From: Axinella damicornis
Taxonomy: Eukaryota > Porifera > Demospongiae > Axinellida > Axinellidae
Assembly: GCA_963931865.1 (NCBI GenBank)
Contig: OZ007515.1
Location: 8,100,185 to 8,164,184, forward strand
Length of the DNA: 64,000 nt
Reading direction: 5' to 3'
The translations under genes and the position numbers were made by a program. The notes beneath the pieces were generated by a model, which saw only the letters and a list, made by a program, of their open reading frames with translations, did no database searches and was not told the origin of the DNA. Positions 22,379-34,583 of this stretch are shown here, in pieces (the stretch's first letter is position 1; the number at the start of each line of letters is the position of its first letter).

Positions 22379-23905
22379 CACATCTATACATCCTGCAACG
22401 CCGAGTACAACATACATTTTATAGCAGGATTTGCCCTGATGTATGAGTAGCTAGTGCTCTATAGCTTTATACTTTTGCATCAATCACTTCCTGTGATTGC
22501 TGTTAATGAATGCTTTCTTTTGCCTTGTCACAAGTGAACATTAAAATTTCATATTTGAGTGATGCTGAGAATATAGAAGTGGTTCTGACATTCTATCATA
22601 CAGCAATTATTCCAGTGTTTGAGTGAACTTCCATTCCGTGATTTGATCCTTCAAGATTAGGCACATAACTACCTGCAGGGATATCACTTAGCTTGATGCA
22701 TCTACTTGTGACTAGTGCTCAACACCACCTGCAAGGCTCTTGATGTATCTGAATATTGATCCTTAAAATTAGAGCACCTAAGGAAGATGAACATGTTGCA
22801 TATCCGGCAGAGAGCAGTGGCCTCAGTATACACATTCCCCATGTAGAGGGTTCAATATCTTCTTGGTGGCTATATTATGTTGGGTGACTAGGTTGAGTAT
22901 TCTGGGCGGCTTTCGTTCATACAAGATTGCTCTGTACCACTCTAGGAGTGTGCTTCAGCCCCAGTGCAAAACAGGAGCTTAGCTACATGCGCTACTACAA
23001 GGAATTTAATCAAACAGTTTATTGTGATAGTAGGCCTGTTTCTATTTCCTGCTCATGTGACTAGACAGCTTCTTGTAATGCAATCTACATACCATGCAGG
23101 ATGTGAAAATGGGAAAAGGTTAATCTGTGCCTCAGATCAGCATAATTATACTGTTCATCCAGACAGAGTACACCACTTTGTAACCTACAGTAACAATATG
23201 TCCACAATGTAATGAAAAAGGCTCGAGATGTTGCTGTTGTGTGGCTTGCTGTCATGTTTAATGCATCTGTGTTCCTGACAGCTTGCTGCGCTTAGACTAG
23301 TAGCTATCTGAATTTGTTGAGCAGTTGAGGTCCATTGTACATGCATGCTATTCTACCACTGGCATTATCAACAAGAATAGAACAGCACTCTAGATGAATA
23401 GTTCTTCATCATTAATAAAGCTGAGGCTGTGCATTACAAACACACACCAAGGTTATTTGAACTTGTTTTGTAACTCCAAGCATGCACATAGCTACCCAGG
23501 ACTGAATTGAGGTTGTAATTTGAACATGTTCACTCTAATCTGCATAACTTCATTAACTGTGGCCAATATAATTGGCCCAGTGTGCCTGCAGGTGCAGTGT
23601 GCCTGCAGGTGAGGGCTGTTCAGGCTTACTGCCAAGGAAAGCCTCACTTGACCTATAGACTTGTAACTCAAATGAATACACCTGCGCTGGAGTATATAGC
23701 CGGACCTGAGCTCAGCAATATTCTAGTCCAGTGATGATGTGTCTCACTCAGATACTACCGGTATGATTATATGGTTGGCTAGTGTGAGTCAGTAGTAGCT
23801 AAATTCACTAGTTCTCTGCTCATGATCATGCAGCACTGTTACCATCAGTGAAATAGCAGTATACAGTAACTGCTGGGAAAATGTGAGAGCTGATTTTGCC
23901 TGTAG
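22379..23905. other. Spacer between U2 and U3
   Basis: No gene. Matches 35801-37930 between U4 and U5, which carries ~0.6 kb extra around 36.35-36.96 kb. A duplicated CAGTGTGCCTGCAGGTG lies at ~23578 and ~37610 in both copies. Confidence 0.65.
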
Positions 23906-23909
23906 AAGT

Positions 23910-23986
23910 GGGGAATCCCCGGCACCATGAAGTTGGTGTACGCTGATGGAAATGCAGTCATTTATTCAGTACATGAGAGGACGTCA
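23910..23986 (+). promoter_or_regulatory. U3 upstream module: kB-like plus CRE-like
   Basis: GGGGAATCCCC at 23910-23920 and GGACGTCA at 23979-23986, in the same orientation and spacing as for U1 and U5. Confidence 0.5.
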
Positions 23987-24763
23987 CAGTGGGACAGCTA
24001 CATGCCAACATGCCAAACCACCTCACATCAGAAACCCCATGGAAATGTTTGCTATATGACAGACAGTGTTAGGGTCAGGAGAAGCACGAGTGACACAACA
24101 TGGTTGCCAATCTCCTAATTTGATGATGGTAGTCATAGTTGTAGGAATTCCTATGCCCTTGGTAGCTTGTACACTTGGCCAGTGAGAAATCCCACTCAGA
24201 AATCACTGAAATATTTGCTTAAGTAGCTAGTTGTATTTACAGCACGCTTCACTATCATGGTCACTCGTGTGTGATTTATCGCCTGAAGTTACAATTCCCT
24301 AATCTTTGCAAATCAACCTGTCCTGATCGTGACACTGTCTACATTCAGTTTCTCCCTGAGCTGCACCATTGAGCTGAATACAGCAGCCGGTGATGTCAGT
24401 TATGTTGCGTCTGTTCCATGTCTAGAATGCAATCACATACAGTCATACCAGCTATTATATCTTTGTTAATCATTTCATCAACGTATCTTGCAGGATGTGA
24501 ATGCAGGAAAACTTTCTGTGCTTGCAAACATGAGCTTAGATCATTCTGATGGGATAGTAGTGATATGGAACCTTGTGGGCAATAGCTAGTTGCCTCACCA
24601 ATTTCTTCATCCTGACTGCTTCGCCAGCTAACCACTAATTAATTTGAGAGTGGACATTATGTCTGTTAGTTCCCCATCACGGAACGCAAGCTGTGGCTTG
24701 ACATGCATGATTGCGGCATGACTCGGTTTCCACCATGGATGCCCTTGGTTCCACTTTGAAACA

Positions 24764-24792
24764 TATAAAGAGAACCACATTCTTAGCAGTGA
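24764..24792 (+). promoter_or_regulatory. U3 core promoter (TATA-type)
   Basis: TATAAAG at 24764-24770 with the conserved AGCAGTGAACACTACAGTC 25 bp downstream. Confidence 0.5.
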
Positions 24793-24856
24793 ACACTACA
24801 GTCAATCCATCGATCTCTGTGAGCAGTCCAGAAGAATTGCCAAACTCTTTCGAAGA

Positions 24857-26065
24857 ATGAAATTCCACGGAATTCAACTACCAATTATACTTTCTTTTCT
24901 CGCTGCAATTGCCATGGTGCATTGCCTCCCTATGAAGAAGCAGGTGGATGTACCAATGCAGGAACTGGCTGGAAGAATCAAAGCAAACATGTTGGGTAAT
25001 CTAGGCTTGACAGAGCCACCTCCTCCAGATTCACCACTCACACAAGATGAGGAAAAAATCGTTGCAGCCTTCAAGGACTACCAAACTGCTAAGGAAGCAA
25101 GGAGAGCACATGTAGGTAGTAGCATTCCTACCATCACTACTGCATTTGTTGGAGAGCTGCAAAAACATGGTAAGTTGTTTAGGCATTCACAGATAGAGTT
25201 GCCTGACTCCATGCATGATTACTTCCATGATGTTCATTGTTTCCCTAATACAGTTTTCTCTGCAAGAGCAAACCACGCAAGGTCTGCAAGTAATGAAAGC
25301 ACAGCAGATGGCTACTCTGTTCGGTTTGATCTGGACCTGCAAGAGACTAGTACAATGGACTCAATCATTCAGGTAGAGCTACTACTTTTCCAGGACTCTC
25401 CACTTCCCTGCCAGAACAACACCCAATTTCACATTGAAATTAAAGCCTCCACTGATGGACCAAGTCCTGTTTTGAACACCAAACATACCGGAGCAGAGGA
25501 ACCTGGATACGTTACCATTGATATTACACCAATTCTTACCATCTGGCTCACTAACAACTCCATGGGACCTGTTGTCTTTGAGGTATCAGCTTACTGTTCG
25601 GGCTCCTCTCATTGCAACTGATCCCTTTTTGACGCTGGAGTTGGTGACAAATCACCAAAGCTGATCATCTCAGAAGAGGTAGAGGATGGCTCTTCACAGA
25701 GACGACTCAAACGACAATCAACAACTCAATCAGGAATTGGCTACTGCGAATCTGAAGGCACAACTTTGTGTTGCCTGCATCCACTCACTATCAATTTTAG
25801 GGATGATCTTGGATTCACCTTTGTGCTTCAGCCCAGCCAATTTGATGCAAACTACTGTTCAGGCGTGTGCCCAGAAAGTGCTTCCTTCACCCCCCAAATT
25901 TTCGAGTTTTACAGCCGACTTGGTGCAGGAAGCCCAGTGGGATCGATTGAGCCACACTGTGGCATACGTAATACTCTGAGTGTTCAAGTGCTTGAGAGAG
26001 TTAATGGTGTTCTAATTATAGAGGAGCTCCAGGATGTGATTGTGACCTCCTGCAGTTGTTCTTAA
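24857..26065 (+). pseudogene. TGF-beta-like ligand, copy U3 (nonsense mutation)
   Basis: Almost identical to U5. Exon 1 is 24857-25169, the intron 25170-25253 (84 bp), and exon 2 runs from 25254. At 25619 the codon that is CGA (Arg, in HCNRSLF) in the other copies reads TGA, a C-to-T change at a CpG. This truncates the precursor inside the propeptide, before the RRLKR site and the mature domain. Downstream the frame is open again to 26065 and encodes an undamaged mature domain, so the mutation is recent. Promoter, signal peptide and splice sites look intact. It could be an inactive allele-like copy, or a single-base assembly error. Confidence 0.85.
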
Positions 26066-28345
26066 CACATCTATACATCCTGCAATGCTGAGTACAACAT
26101 ATATATACATTAGCAGGATTTGCCCCCATGTATGAGTAGTACTAGATTTCTGATGTTGCGTCTAATCACTTTAAATAGCGCAATGAATTTTTATTTTGCC
26201 TTGCAAATGGTCAACATTAAAATTTCATTAGCTACATACAATTGAGTTTCTCACATTCTGAGACCAGTACTCTCTATTGAAAATTCCCAAACACATTCAT
26301 CCTCCTTGGGTCTTCTTAATGTTGAGACTGGCAGGTATTGTTGAGCACTAGTCACAAGTAGATGCATCAAGCTACTGGAGTTCCCTGCAGATGTGCCTAG
26401 TTCAAATTGTATTATCTCAACGGATTAACATTACAGAATAGAAGTTTTCTAACTATCATCAAACACTGGAATTGTTGCATGATATAATGTCGAAACCATC
26501 TCTAGCTAAATATTCTTACATCAGAGGTGAGCTATAAATTCTATATAAATTCTACACAAATCTTTGAGACACCTGCTGTGATATCTACTGAACATGGCGG
26601 TAGCAACCAATGGTTGATACCTAGAATCAAGTCATGCACTTTTACTTCAGGAAATGTTTTTCATTCTCTACAAACCACTAGCAAAACTATCATGGACATG
26701 GTGACAGATGCTCCAGACTGTTTTGAAACCAACTTACAGGTGGGACAAGAAAATGAAAGCTGAAAGTCATGCAGACTGTTTTGAACATGTAGCTATACAA
26801 TGACGTGCTGTTTTTGTTTTTTCAGCACTGTGCTGTAGTTGTTGATGCTTGCATTTTTACTTAAAGGATTTAAGTTGAATCTGCATGGTGCATGATGATG
26901 GTATTTTGGTACCTGTGGCCCATATTATGTGATCTAGACAGACAAGTGAAAGCTGGAGGGTACTAGTACCTTACTAGTGAACTAGGGGGATGGGGTTTGT
27001 TAACTGCATGGGTCTCTTATGTTCCGTGTACCATGTAGCAAAGGACTGTAAATACACCACAGCTGTGGTTTAATATCAACCAACAAGGCGAACTGAGTAA
27101 ATTACAAACAAGGTGAGTCTTGACTGGGAATCGAAATCTCATAATGTATGATTGTGGTTCCGAAATGAATGGTATTTATTCCAATGGAGTGCACTTCACT
27201 GAATTAATGTAAATTACTAGAACTTGCTCAACAGGCCGCATGACATTGTGCTAATAGTGTGGTTACTGAGCCTCAGTGGAGTGACTGACGATCCATGACT
27301 TAATATTGTGTGATTGATCGAGTGCTATGTGGGGCCTGATGAAGGACATGGAAGGTAGCTAGGCTCCGTGGGTGGAGGACTACAATATGGAAAGGAAGTT
27401 ATGCTGATTCGAGGCTGGGATTGGCCCTCACACTGCTGCTTACCTATATTATAAATGGACCTTGAGCATATGCTCTTGAACACTACATTCCAGAACATAT
27501 GAGGTCACCCGCCTAGTCTGGCTAGCAAGTTAATCAGCATATCTGGCGAGGCCAGACTAGCACCCTCCTCACCTCCATACTCATCCAGAAAAAGGCAATT
27601 CGGTCTGCTGTGGCTTTCTGGAAAACAAGAGGGAGAAGTACTGCGTGCCTTGCCTAGAAGACTAGCGTCTCGAGACAGACAGGATCTAGGAATAAAGAGC
27701 TTTCCTCACTGCTGTTCTATCTCATTAGTCTAGCGGGCCCGGGCCAGCCCCCGAAGTTTCTCCAGCACGGTTGTCGATGATAGACCTTCAAAGGTGATGA
27801 AGACTGATGACTCAGAAGTGAGTAGGATAGAATGGTACAAGCATAATTTGGACTAGGAAGACAAGGAGTCACAAGGGCATTAAATCTGCGGAAATAAATA
27901 CTGCACAGGAATGCTGCATTGGGTTCTGTAATGAGGATGTTGTTGGCATGGTTACAGGAGGAGGCCAGAAAGTACTATGAAGAGAATAGACAAACATGTT
28001 TACCATCCTCCATTCCAAAGAGTCACTCCTTCAAATTCTGTCACACTTCATAAAGCAAGGCAGACACTTGTCTACTAGCTGAAGTATATAGTATGCATGT
28101 GAATGGTACTCGCCCAGTTAGCTAGTTATGCATCCATCTGTTAGCTAATGTATCCGTTCATTAACCAGAAATGTAATGCATCATCTGCTAGTGTTACCTG
28201 GTTAGTTTGCAGTGGAGTTCACTTAGTTTGCAGTGGGAGATGCTAATTGCACTGATACTGCTCCATCTCATGTGGGAGTTCACTGAAACTAGAGGAACCA
28301 TTCCATGGGTTATTTTAACACAGTATTTCTTCCAGTGAGCTAGCT
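26066..28345. other. U3 3' flank and spacer to M1
   Basis: Matches 40085-41524 and 43804-44540 in module B. At 27507/27508 module B carries an extra ~2.3 kb that contains the ADAR gene. Open frames here are incidental. Confidence 0.65.
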
Positions 28346-28905
28346 ATAGCCTCATTCCCAGGCCAACCCCATTTTCTGTTCTTCAGTTTGCGTTGACAAT
28401 AATACACAGATGCGGAAGGCTCCTCTGCATCTTTCTGTCGCATAGCTACTGGACAATGTGCGAGCCTGGGAATGAGGCTATCTCTAGAGGTGACCTGTAA
28501 GCCATGTTGTTGGTTGAGGTGTATTTCGTAACCTTGTTCCCAGGCCCTGTCCAGCTTTTAACACCGGCGCGGGCCGGGGAGAAAGAAAGAATGAACAAAA
28601 TGAGCGATTGTTTTCTCGACTCCCGGGCCGCGTAGTCTAAGGAACGATTGCAAGTGCTTTGTAGGCATTATCATTGTATCTGCATGCTGGGTTAGTGTTA
28701 GCTTCTTTGGCCGTTATCCTGCCAGTACATTTTTGTTTACCCATGCACTGCAAATTTGTGGTTTACCCAGAAACGTGCCACTCCTCCACACGTTCACCTG
28801 ACGTCCATTTACGTCTCTGCAAGTTTCACCGGGCTTTCCCCGCGTTAGTACTGCAAGCGACAAACAGTTACACTTATGGTGAGAAGGCCTGGGAACGAGG
28901 CTAGG
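28346..28905. mobile_element. Two CCTCATTCCCAGGCC-type inverted-repeat elements
   Basis: First element: TAGCCTCATTCCCAGGCC near 28346 to GCCTGGGAATGAGGCTA near 28480, present also at 44543-44675. Second: TAACCTTGTTCCCAGGCCC near 28530 to GGCCTGGGAACGAGGCTA near 28902; the left end is shared with module B near 44727. The small open frames within are incidental. Confidence 0.6.
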
Positions 28906-29096
28906 TACTCCCCCAGTTAGGTATGCATCCATCTGTTAGCCATTGTTTGGTTCATTAACCAGGATTTAAAAGTACTCTATCGATTATGTGTAGCTAGGTA
29001 GTAGCTAGTCACTCTGGCCAGTGACAGAGATAGCTCAGTAATTAGTTCGTGCTGCGTAAACTATCATCGGATTTTCCGAGTCTCTAACGTACAAGA

Positions 29097-32000
29097 ATGC
29101 TCTCGCTATACGTGGTGTTTATACCAGCCCTGCTGTGTCGTACTGCGGCCTGGGAACATGTGATTTATGTGGACTCAGCAAGGGGAAACAATACCCAGGA
29201 ATGTATTGATGGCAGTGTACCTTGCATGAACCTCAGCTTTGCTTTCCAACCTGAGTACCGCAGAGATTCTACTCGGTATGTTCTCCTCTCAGGAACACAC
29301 TATCTGGATAATAGCACATACAGTAGTCCTTTCACCAACCTAGCTGATTTCGCTATTGTAGGAAATGGGAATAATTCTTTGGATACTGTAATTGTGTGTA
29401 ATGCTCCCAACTCAAGCCTAGCCTTTGTTGAAGTTTCCAATGTCTATCTTGAGAGAGTTACCTTCTCCCACTGTGCTGGGTTGAGGAACAGCACCAGTCG
29501 AGACTTCACTTCTGCAGACTATACGGTGCAAAAAACCCAGGCAGCTCTCTACTTCTACCTTTGCAACAGAGTAAGCATGAATTTGGTTACTGTGACCAAC
29601 AGTCACAATGCAACGGGAGTCATCATATACAACACCATAGGGTCCAACATAATAGTCAACTCCACATTCTCCACCAACAGGGTCGGAGTTAGTTCCCCAT
29701 ATCCAGGGGGAGGAGGGTTTTACGTGGAGTTTTCCTACTGTGTTCCTGGAGATGCTAGTTGCACCGATAATGCTCCATCTCATGTGGTTGCTAATTCTGA
29801 CTCCTATTTTCACTTTCAAAACTGTAGTTTTGAAAACAACTGGGCAGGTAATATCAACAGTCACAGCAACTCTACGTTTATCATACCTTATCGCAGGAAT
29901 CATGAAGCATTTGGTCGTGGGGGAGGTTTGTCAATCTACTTGAAAGGAAATGCATCCAACAACACGTTTGATATTTCTGATTGCCACTTCGAAAACAATC
30001 AAGCCTTGTGGGGTGCTGGTTTATTTACAGAGTTTCATGATAGTACATCAGGAAATAAAGTGTGTGTAAACAATAGTACATTTAAAAACAATAATTGTCC
30101 CTATACAAACATGTCTGGTACTGGAGGTGGAGGAATGAGATTAGGACACTATGTTTACTATAGGGGAGCACCAAACGTGGATGGTAACAAAGTTCTGTTG
30201 CAGAACTGCTCATTTCGAAATAACTCGGCTCTTAATGGGGGAGCTCTCTCCATGTCTCCAGCCTTACAGAACTCTGACAGTAACCAGCTTGCTTCTGTCT
30301 TTGCAGTGTCATGCTATTTCGAGAACAATGTGGCTGAGTTAGGTTCAGCATTGTACATATCAAGGTTCTCATTAGTAGTTGAAGGCGAAATACTGCCTGT
30401 TGCTTTTTCAGATTCGCACTTTGTCGCCAATTCAGTTCAGCCTTCTGAGATTGCTATACACCAGGAAGGAGTAGGTGCTGTGTATGTGAATGCTGTGCCA
30501 GTACAGTTCCACAAGAAGGCTTACTTCGAACGTAACAATGGTTCAGCTTTTTGCATAGTTGGGACCCAGGCAAACTTCACCGGCTGCAATGCAACATTTT
30601 TAGGGAATGTTGGGTCTAAAGGAGGTGCCATTGCACTATTGGGAGCTGCTTCAATCCTAATAGATGACTCCACTTACATGCATTTTGAAGACAATTTTGC
30701 ATCACTCCATGGTGGAGCAATATACAACAAGTACATTGAGAGAGAAAATCTGAAAACCTATGCCAGCTGCTTCATTCATCACACAAATCCTTTCCTTGAC
30801 CCTAACGAGTGGAATGCCATCTTCTACTTCCACAACAACTCTGCCACCCTCAGAGGAAAATCCATTCATTCTACATCCATACTCCCGTGTTCAATGGCTG
30901 GTGGGTTTGGAGTGGAGAGTACTAGCAGCATCCTCTGCTGGAGAAATTGGATCTATGTCAACACCAGCTGTAGCTCAGAGATCAGCACCGATACTGGCAG
31001 CATTGAATTCACAGGATCATCTTCTGTGAAAGCCATTCCAGGGAAAATCTTCCACCTACCAATCACCATTCAAGATGACCTCGGCCATAACATAAACACT
31101 GAAACTGTTTTCACTGCTACATCAAGAAACTCGACCGCAGCTTTAGTCGATCCCCTCTTTAGGTATATCTCAAGTGAGGCTGTTAAGGTGAATGGATTGG
31201 AAAACAGCAGTTTTACATTGGACCTAGTCAATGCTGGTGACCAAGTGTGGCACGTCGAAGTCAGCATCAGTCTACAACTCTGCCCTCCCGGTTTTGAACC
31301 TGTTGACAATACCACAAAGAGCAAGTGCACATGCTCAAAGAATTATGCTGGAAAAGTTATATGTGATCCCTCAACGTACATAGCATACTTGGAGAATGTG
31401 CACTGGATGGGGACATTACCTGGACACCCAGACACATTGGCAGTGTCACTCTGTCTTCCTGGATTTTGTTACACTGACCATCATAAGGCTTTCCTCCCGC
31501 TTCCAAAGTCAATACTTGAAGTTGATGCGCACATCTGTGGCAGGATGCACCGCACAGGTATCTTCTGTGGAGAGTGTGAACGTGGTTATGGACCAGCTGT
31601 TAACTCAGAAACATACGAGTGTGTTTCCTGTACCAATGGCACAAATATAGCAGCCAATGCCACCTACTATTCTCTCTCTGTGCACCTCCCACTTCTAATA
31701 TTCTTTGCAGTAATCATCATTTTCAACATTAAGCTGACAACAGGACCGGCAAATGCCTTCATTGTCTATAGCCAGGTGATTGCAAGCATGTTCGACCTTG
31801 ATGCTGACCAGCACATTCCACTCAACTTCATCACCAACAATACTGATGCCCTACTAAATGCGTATAGAGTTCCTTATGGCATCTTTAACTTGAACTTCTT
31901 GGAAAGATTTATCCAGCCTCTCTGTCTTGGAACAAATCTCAATGCCTTAGACATCCTTCAGTTGGACTACCTTGTTGCATTCTTTCCACTCCTCATGATC

Positions 32001-33173
32001 ATAGTGGTCATAGTCATCATTAAGGTATGGGCCAGTCGGTGCAGGTGTTTAAGGAGGAAGTATAGATTGACATCACTCTTGGAAAGCAAATTTCACCAGT
32101 TGAAAGTTGGAAAGTCGCTCATTCATGCCTTTGCTGCTTTCCTTCTTCTCTCCTACACTAGATTTAGTCTGGCTTCTTCATACATTGTGAACTTGCATCC
32201 ACTGATCGACAAGAATGGAAACCACATTGACCAGCGAAGATCATACTATGCTGGCCAGTTTACTGCAAGCGATCCCAAATATATTTTCAGGTACTTCTTG
32301 CCTGCTTGTATCATATTTGCCACCTTTGTGGCTATCCCCCCACTGCTGCTCCTGGAGTACCCTGTGAAGTGGCTGGAGTGGTGTATTAGCAAATTCGAAT
32401 ATCTGTGGAGGTTCTACCCAGTGGACAAGGTACACATTTTGCTGGACACATTCCAGGGTTGTTACAAGAACAAAATGAGGTTCTTTGCTGGACTCTACTT
32501 CCTATTCCGCCTTAGCATCAATGTCTCCTACATCCTCACAGACACCTGGCTGCAGCAATTCATCGTACAGCAAATTACTTGTGTTATATTCATTGTGCTA
32601 ATAGCCTTGTGTCAGCCATACACTGAAGAAAATAAAATCTTCAACTACATCGACACTCTCATGTTCACCAACTTAGCCCTTGTAAATGCCCTGAGCTTGT
32701 ATTTGTACGCATTCGCACAGACTAACCCTGGACAACCGTTACCCATCTCAGCATTTGTGGTTCAATATGTCCTTGTGTTCCTACCATTGCTATACATGAT
32801 CAGTTATCTCATCTGGTTCCTCTCAAAGCCCGCTTGCCACAAATACCAGGTGAAGCAATTCATCGGAAAACTCTGCTTGCTCTGCTGCTTTAAAACCAAT
32901 TGCTGTAACATTAGCTACAGAAATCTGGAGACTGCCACTGACTTCAGAGACACAGTGACAACAACAGAGGTCATTTTAGACGAACCAGAGGATGAGATGG
33001 AGGCCATGCTACAGAGAGCTGAGGCCATCAACACTTACACACCTCAAAGTGTGACTGCTACTGCTGTGCAAGTGGTGGAGCAAAGAGAATTAGAGGATTC
33101 AGGGCTCCATTGTCAGTCCTCTAAGGGAACTAGTAGCGGATATGGAACCACAGGACACAGCACAAATCTCTAG
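29097..33173 (+). CDS. Giant beta-helix / multi-transmembrane surface protein M1
   Basis: Single-exon frame of 1358 residues. A signal peptide (LYVVFIPALLCRTAA) precedes a long ectodomain rich in N-glycosylation sequons. From about residue 60 to 560 it has parallel beta-helix repeats of the form CSFENN...GGGL, CHFENNQALWGAGLF, CSFRNNSALNGGALS and FEDNFASLHGGAIYN. These are the FxxN and GGAI motifs of chlamydial-type PMP repeats. A cysteine-rich stalk follows (LCPPGFEP near 728; CGECERGYGPAVNSETYEC near 825-845). About eight hydrophobic helices then run from ~858 to ~1245, and a ~110-residue cytoplasmic tail ends in TSSGYGTTGHSTNL. Function is unknown; the layout suggests a surface recognition, adhesion or receptor protein. 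M2 is a close paralogue. No catalytic motif seen. Confidence 0.88.
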   Translation: MLSLYVVFIPALLCRTAAWEHVIYVDSARGNNTQECIDGSVPCMNLSFAFQPEYRRDSTRYVLLSGTHYLDNSTYSSPFTNLADFAIVGNGNNSLDTVIVCNAPNSSLAFVEVSNVYLERVTFSHCAGLRNSTSRDFTSADYTVQKTQAALYFYLCNRVSMNLVTVTNSHNATGVIIYNTIGSNIIVNSTFSTNRVGVSSPYPGGGGFYVEFSYCVPGDASCTDNAPSHVVANSDSYFHFQNCSFENNWAGNINSHSNSTFIIPYRRNHEAFGRGGGLSIYLKGNASNNTFDISDCHFENNQALWGAGLFTEFHDSTSGNKVCVNNSTFKNNNCPYTNMSGTGGGGMRLGHYVYYRGAPNVDGNKVLLQNCSFRNNSALNGGALSMSPALQNSDSNQLASVFAVSCYFENNVAELGSALYISRFSLVVEGEILPVAFSDSHFVANSVQPSEIAIHQEGVGAVYVNAVPVQFHKKAYFERNNGSAFCIVGTQANFTGCNATFLGNVGSKGGAIALLGAASILIDDSTYMHFEDNFASLHGGAIYNKYIERENLKTYASCFIHHTNPFLDPNEWNAIFYFHNNSATLRGKSIHSTSILPCSMAGGFGVESTSSILCWRNWIYVNTSCSSEISTDTGSIEFTGSSSVKAIPGKIFHLPITIQDDLGHNINTETVFTATSRNSTAALVDPLFRYISSEAVKVNGLENSSFTLDLVNAGDQVWHVEVSISLQLCPPGFEPVDNTTKSKCTCSKNYAGKVICDPSTYIAYLENVHWMGTLPGHPDTLAVSLCLPGFCYTDHHKAFLPLPKSILEVDAHICGRMHRTGIFCGECERGYGPAVNSETYECVSCTNGTNIAANATYYSLSVHLPLLIFFAVIIIFNIKLTTGPANAFIVYSQVIASMFDLDADQHIPLNFITNNTDALLNAYRVPYGIFNLNFLERFIQPLCLGTNLNALDILQLDYLVAFFPLLMIIVVIVIIKVWASRCRCLRRKYRLTSLLESKFHQLKVGKSLIHAFAAFLLLSYTRFSLASSYIVNLHPLIDKNGNHIDQRRSYYAGQFTASDPKYIFRYFLPACIIFATFVAIPPLLLLEYPVKWLEWCISKFEYLWRFYPVDKVHILLDTFQGCYKNKMRFFAGLYFLFRLSINVSYILTDTWLQQFIVQQITCVIFIVLIALCQPYTEENKIFNYIDTLMFTNLALVNALSLYLYAFAQTNPGQPLPISAFVVQYVLVFLPLLYMISYLIWFLSKPACHKYQVKQFIGKLCLLCCFKTNCCNISYRNLETATDFRDTVTTTEVILDEPEDEMEAMLQRAEAINTYTPQSVTATAVQVVEQRELEDSGLHCQSSKGTSSGYGTTGHSTNL

Positions 33174-33940
33174 ACGAGATTACAATGCAGTATCATAATG
33201 AATAGTATAATGGTTAATTAACTTTGCTTTTTTCACAGTTGTGCTGTATTAATATTTCCGCATGTGATGGATGCATTGGTTTCTTAGGCTTATATTTATA
33301 ATTATGATTATGTGTTTTGTATTGAGCTAGCTCTCACATGTTCACACTTAATATCATTGTTTGTGTATTCAGGATGACCTAGCTATCACATGTTGACACT
33401 TTTTGTAGAACATTGTACTTACCATTCGGAGTCTTTATCTCCTGCAAGTTTCATCAAAACGTGTATACATTAAGCCATAGAATGGGAGATGTGTTCATAC
33501 TGTTGAGAAGACTAGCTGGCTCAAGGAGTGTTGTCAATCAGATCTTTAGCCATATCAAAGTCGGCATCATGGTAGTGCCACATTCCTCAACTGTGTTCCA
33601 TGCTACTATAGTATTACATGTAGTGTCAAAATGAGTCAGGACATGTTGATTCGCAAAGAGTGGGGTGGGGTATTGTAACTTCAGGAGATAAATTATATAC
33701 ACATGTAACCATGGTGGTGAAGCGCACTGCAACTAAACTACTTAAGCAAATGTTTTGGTGATTGAGTTGGGATTCCCTCACTGGCCAATTGTACAAGCTA
33801 CTATCATAAAATTTGGGGATTGGCAATCATGTTGTGTCACTCCTGACCCTGACACTGACTGGCATATTTAAATTGTACAAACATTTCCACGGGGTTTCTA
33901 ATGTGAGGTGTTAGTGGTACCTAATATGTATGCATTCCAC
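33174..33940. other. M1 3' flank and spacer to U4
   Basis: No gene. The first ~230 bp match the M2 3' flank (54170-54400). The AAATTTGG...CACTGACTGGCAT segment belongs to the conserved ligand upstream region in inverted orientation. Confidence 0.6.
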
Positions 33941-33944
33941 ACTG

Positions 33945-34016
33945 TGACGTCCTCTCATAAATGAATGACTACATTACCATCAACGTACACCAACTTGCTG
34001 GGCCAGGGGATTCCCC
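33945..34016 (-). promoter_or_regulatory. U4 upstream module, inverted
   Basis: TGACGTCC at 33945-33952 precedes GGGGATTCCCC at 34006-34016, so the module is in the opposite orientation to that of U1, U3 and U5, about 570 bp before the start codon. Confidence 0.5.
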
Positions 34017-34480
34017 ATGCACTTGATCTTACAGGAAGTGCAGTATGCCTTGCGGGCAGTACGTATTAGTTAAACCACGCCACCAAGGGCGGTATGGATT
34101 CATTGCGCTATAGATCCCATGTGGCCTGAAGGTTTAAACAATTTGTAACCCAATGGCTTCCTATGCATGCACAATATACATGGCTTTCCCTCAAGTGTGC
34201 TGCTGGTAGTTATTACATAATCAGATGGCTGCCTAATAAGTTATTGCCCTGCTGTCAGTGCTCTGTGGTAAACCCTGTCTGTAGCTTTGATCCACCCACG
34301 CAAAGGGCTACAAACCTCACTAATTGTTCACCCTGACTGAGTGCTGCTTCATTAACTAACCACCATGTACACAGAAAGGGTTTGCTAGTTCTGACCATGG
34401 TTGCAAAATGTGGTTTGACATGCATGATTGTGGCAAGACTGAGTTCCACCACATGCAGATGTCCTTGGTTCCACTCTAAA

Positions 34481-34515
34481 CAAATAAAGAGAACCACATC
34501 CTAAGGGGTGAACAC
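34481..34515 (+). promoter_or_regulatory. U4 core promoter, degenerate TATA
   Basis: AAATAAAGAGAACCACATCC replaces the ATATAAAGAGAACCACATTC of U1-U3 and U5; the following GTGAACACTACAGTC is retained. U6 has the same variant. Confidence 0.4.
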
Positions 34516-34583
34516 TACAGTCAATCCATCGATCTCTGTCAACAGTCAAGAAGAATTGCAGCTGGTTCGAACTCCCCTGAAGA

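Noticed and set aside
29418..29903. 161-residue minus-strand open frame, also at 50390-50875
   Set aside because: Antisense shadow of the M1/M2 coding sequence; it has no domain or promoter of its own, and the long real frame is on the plus strand.
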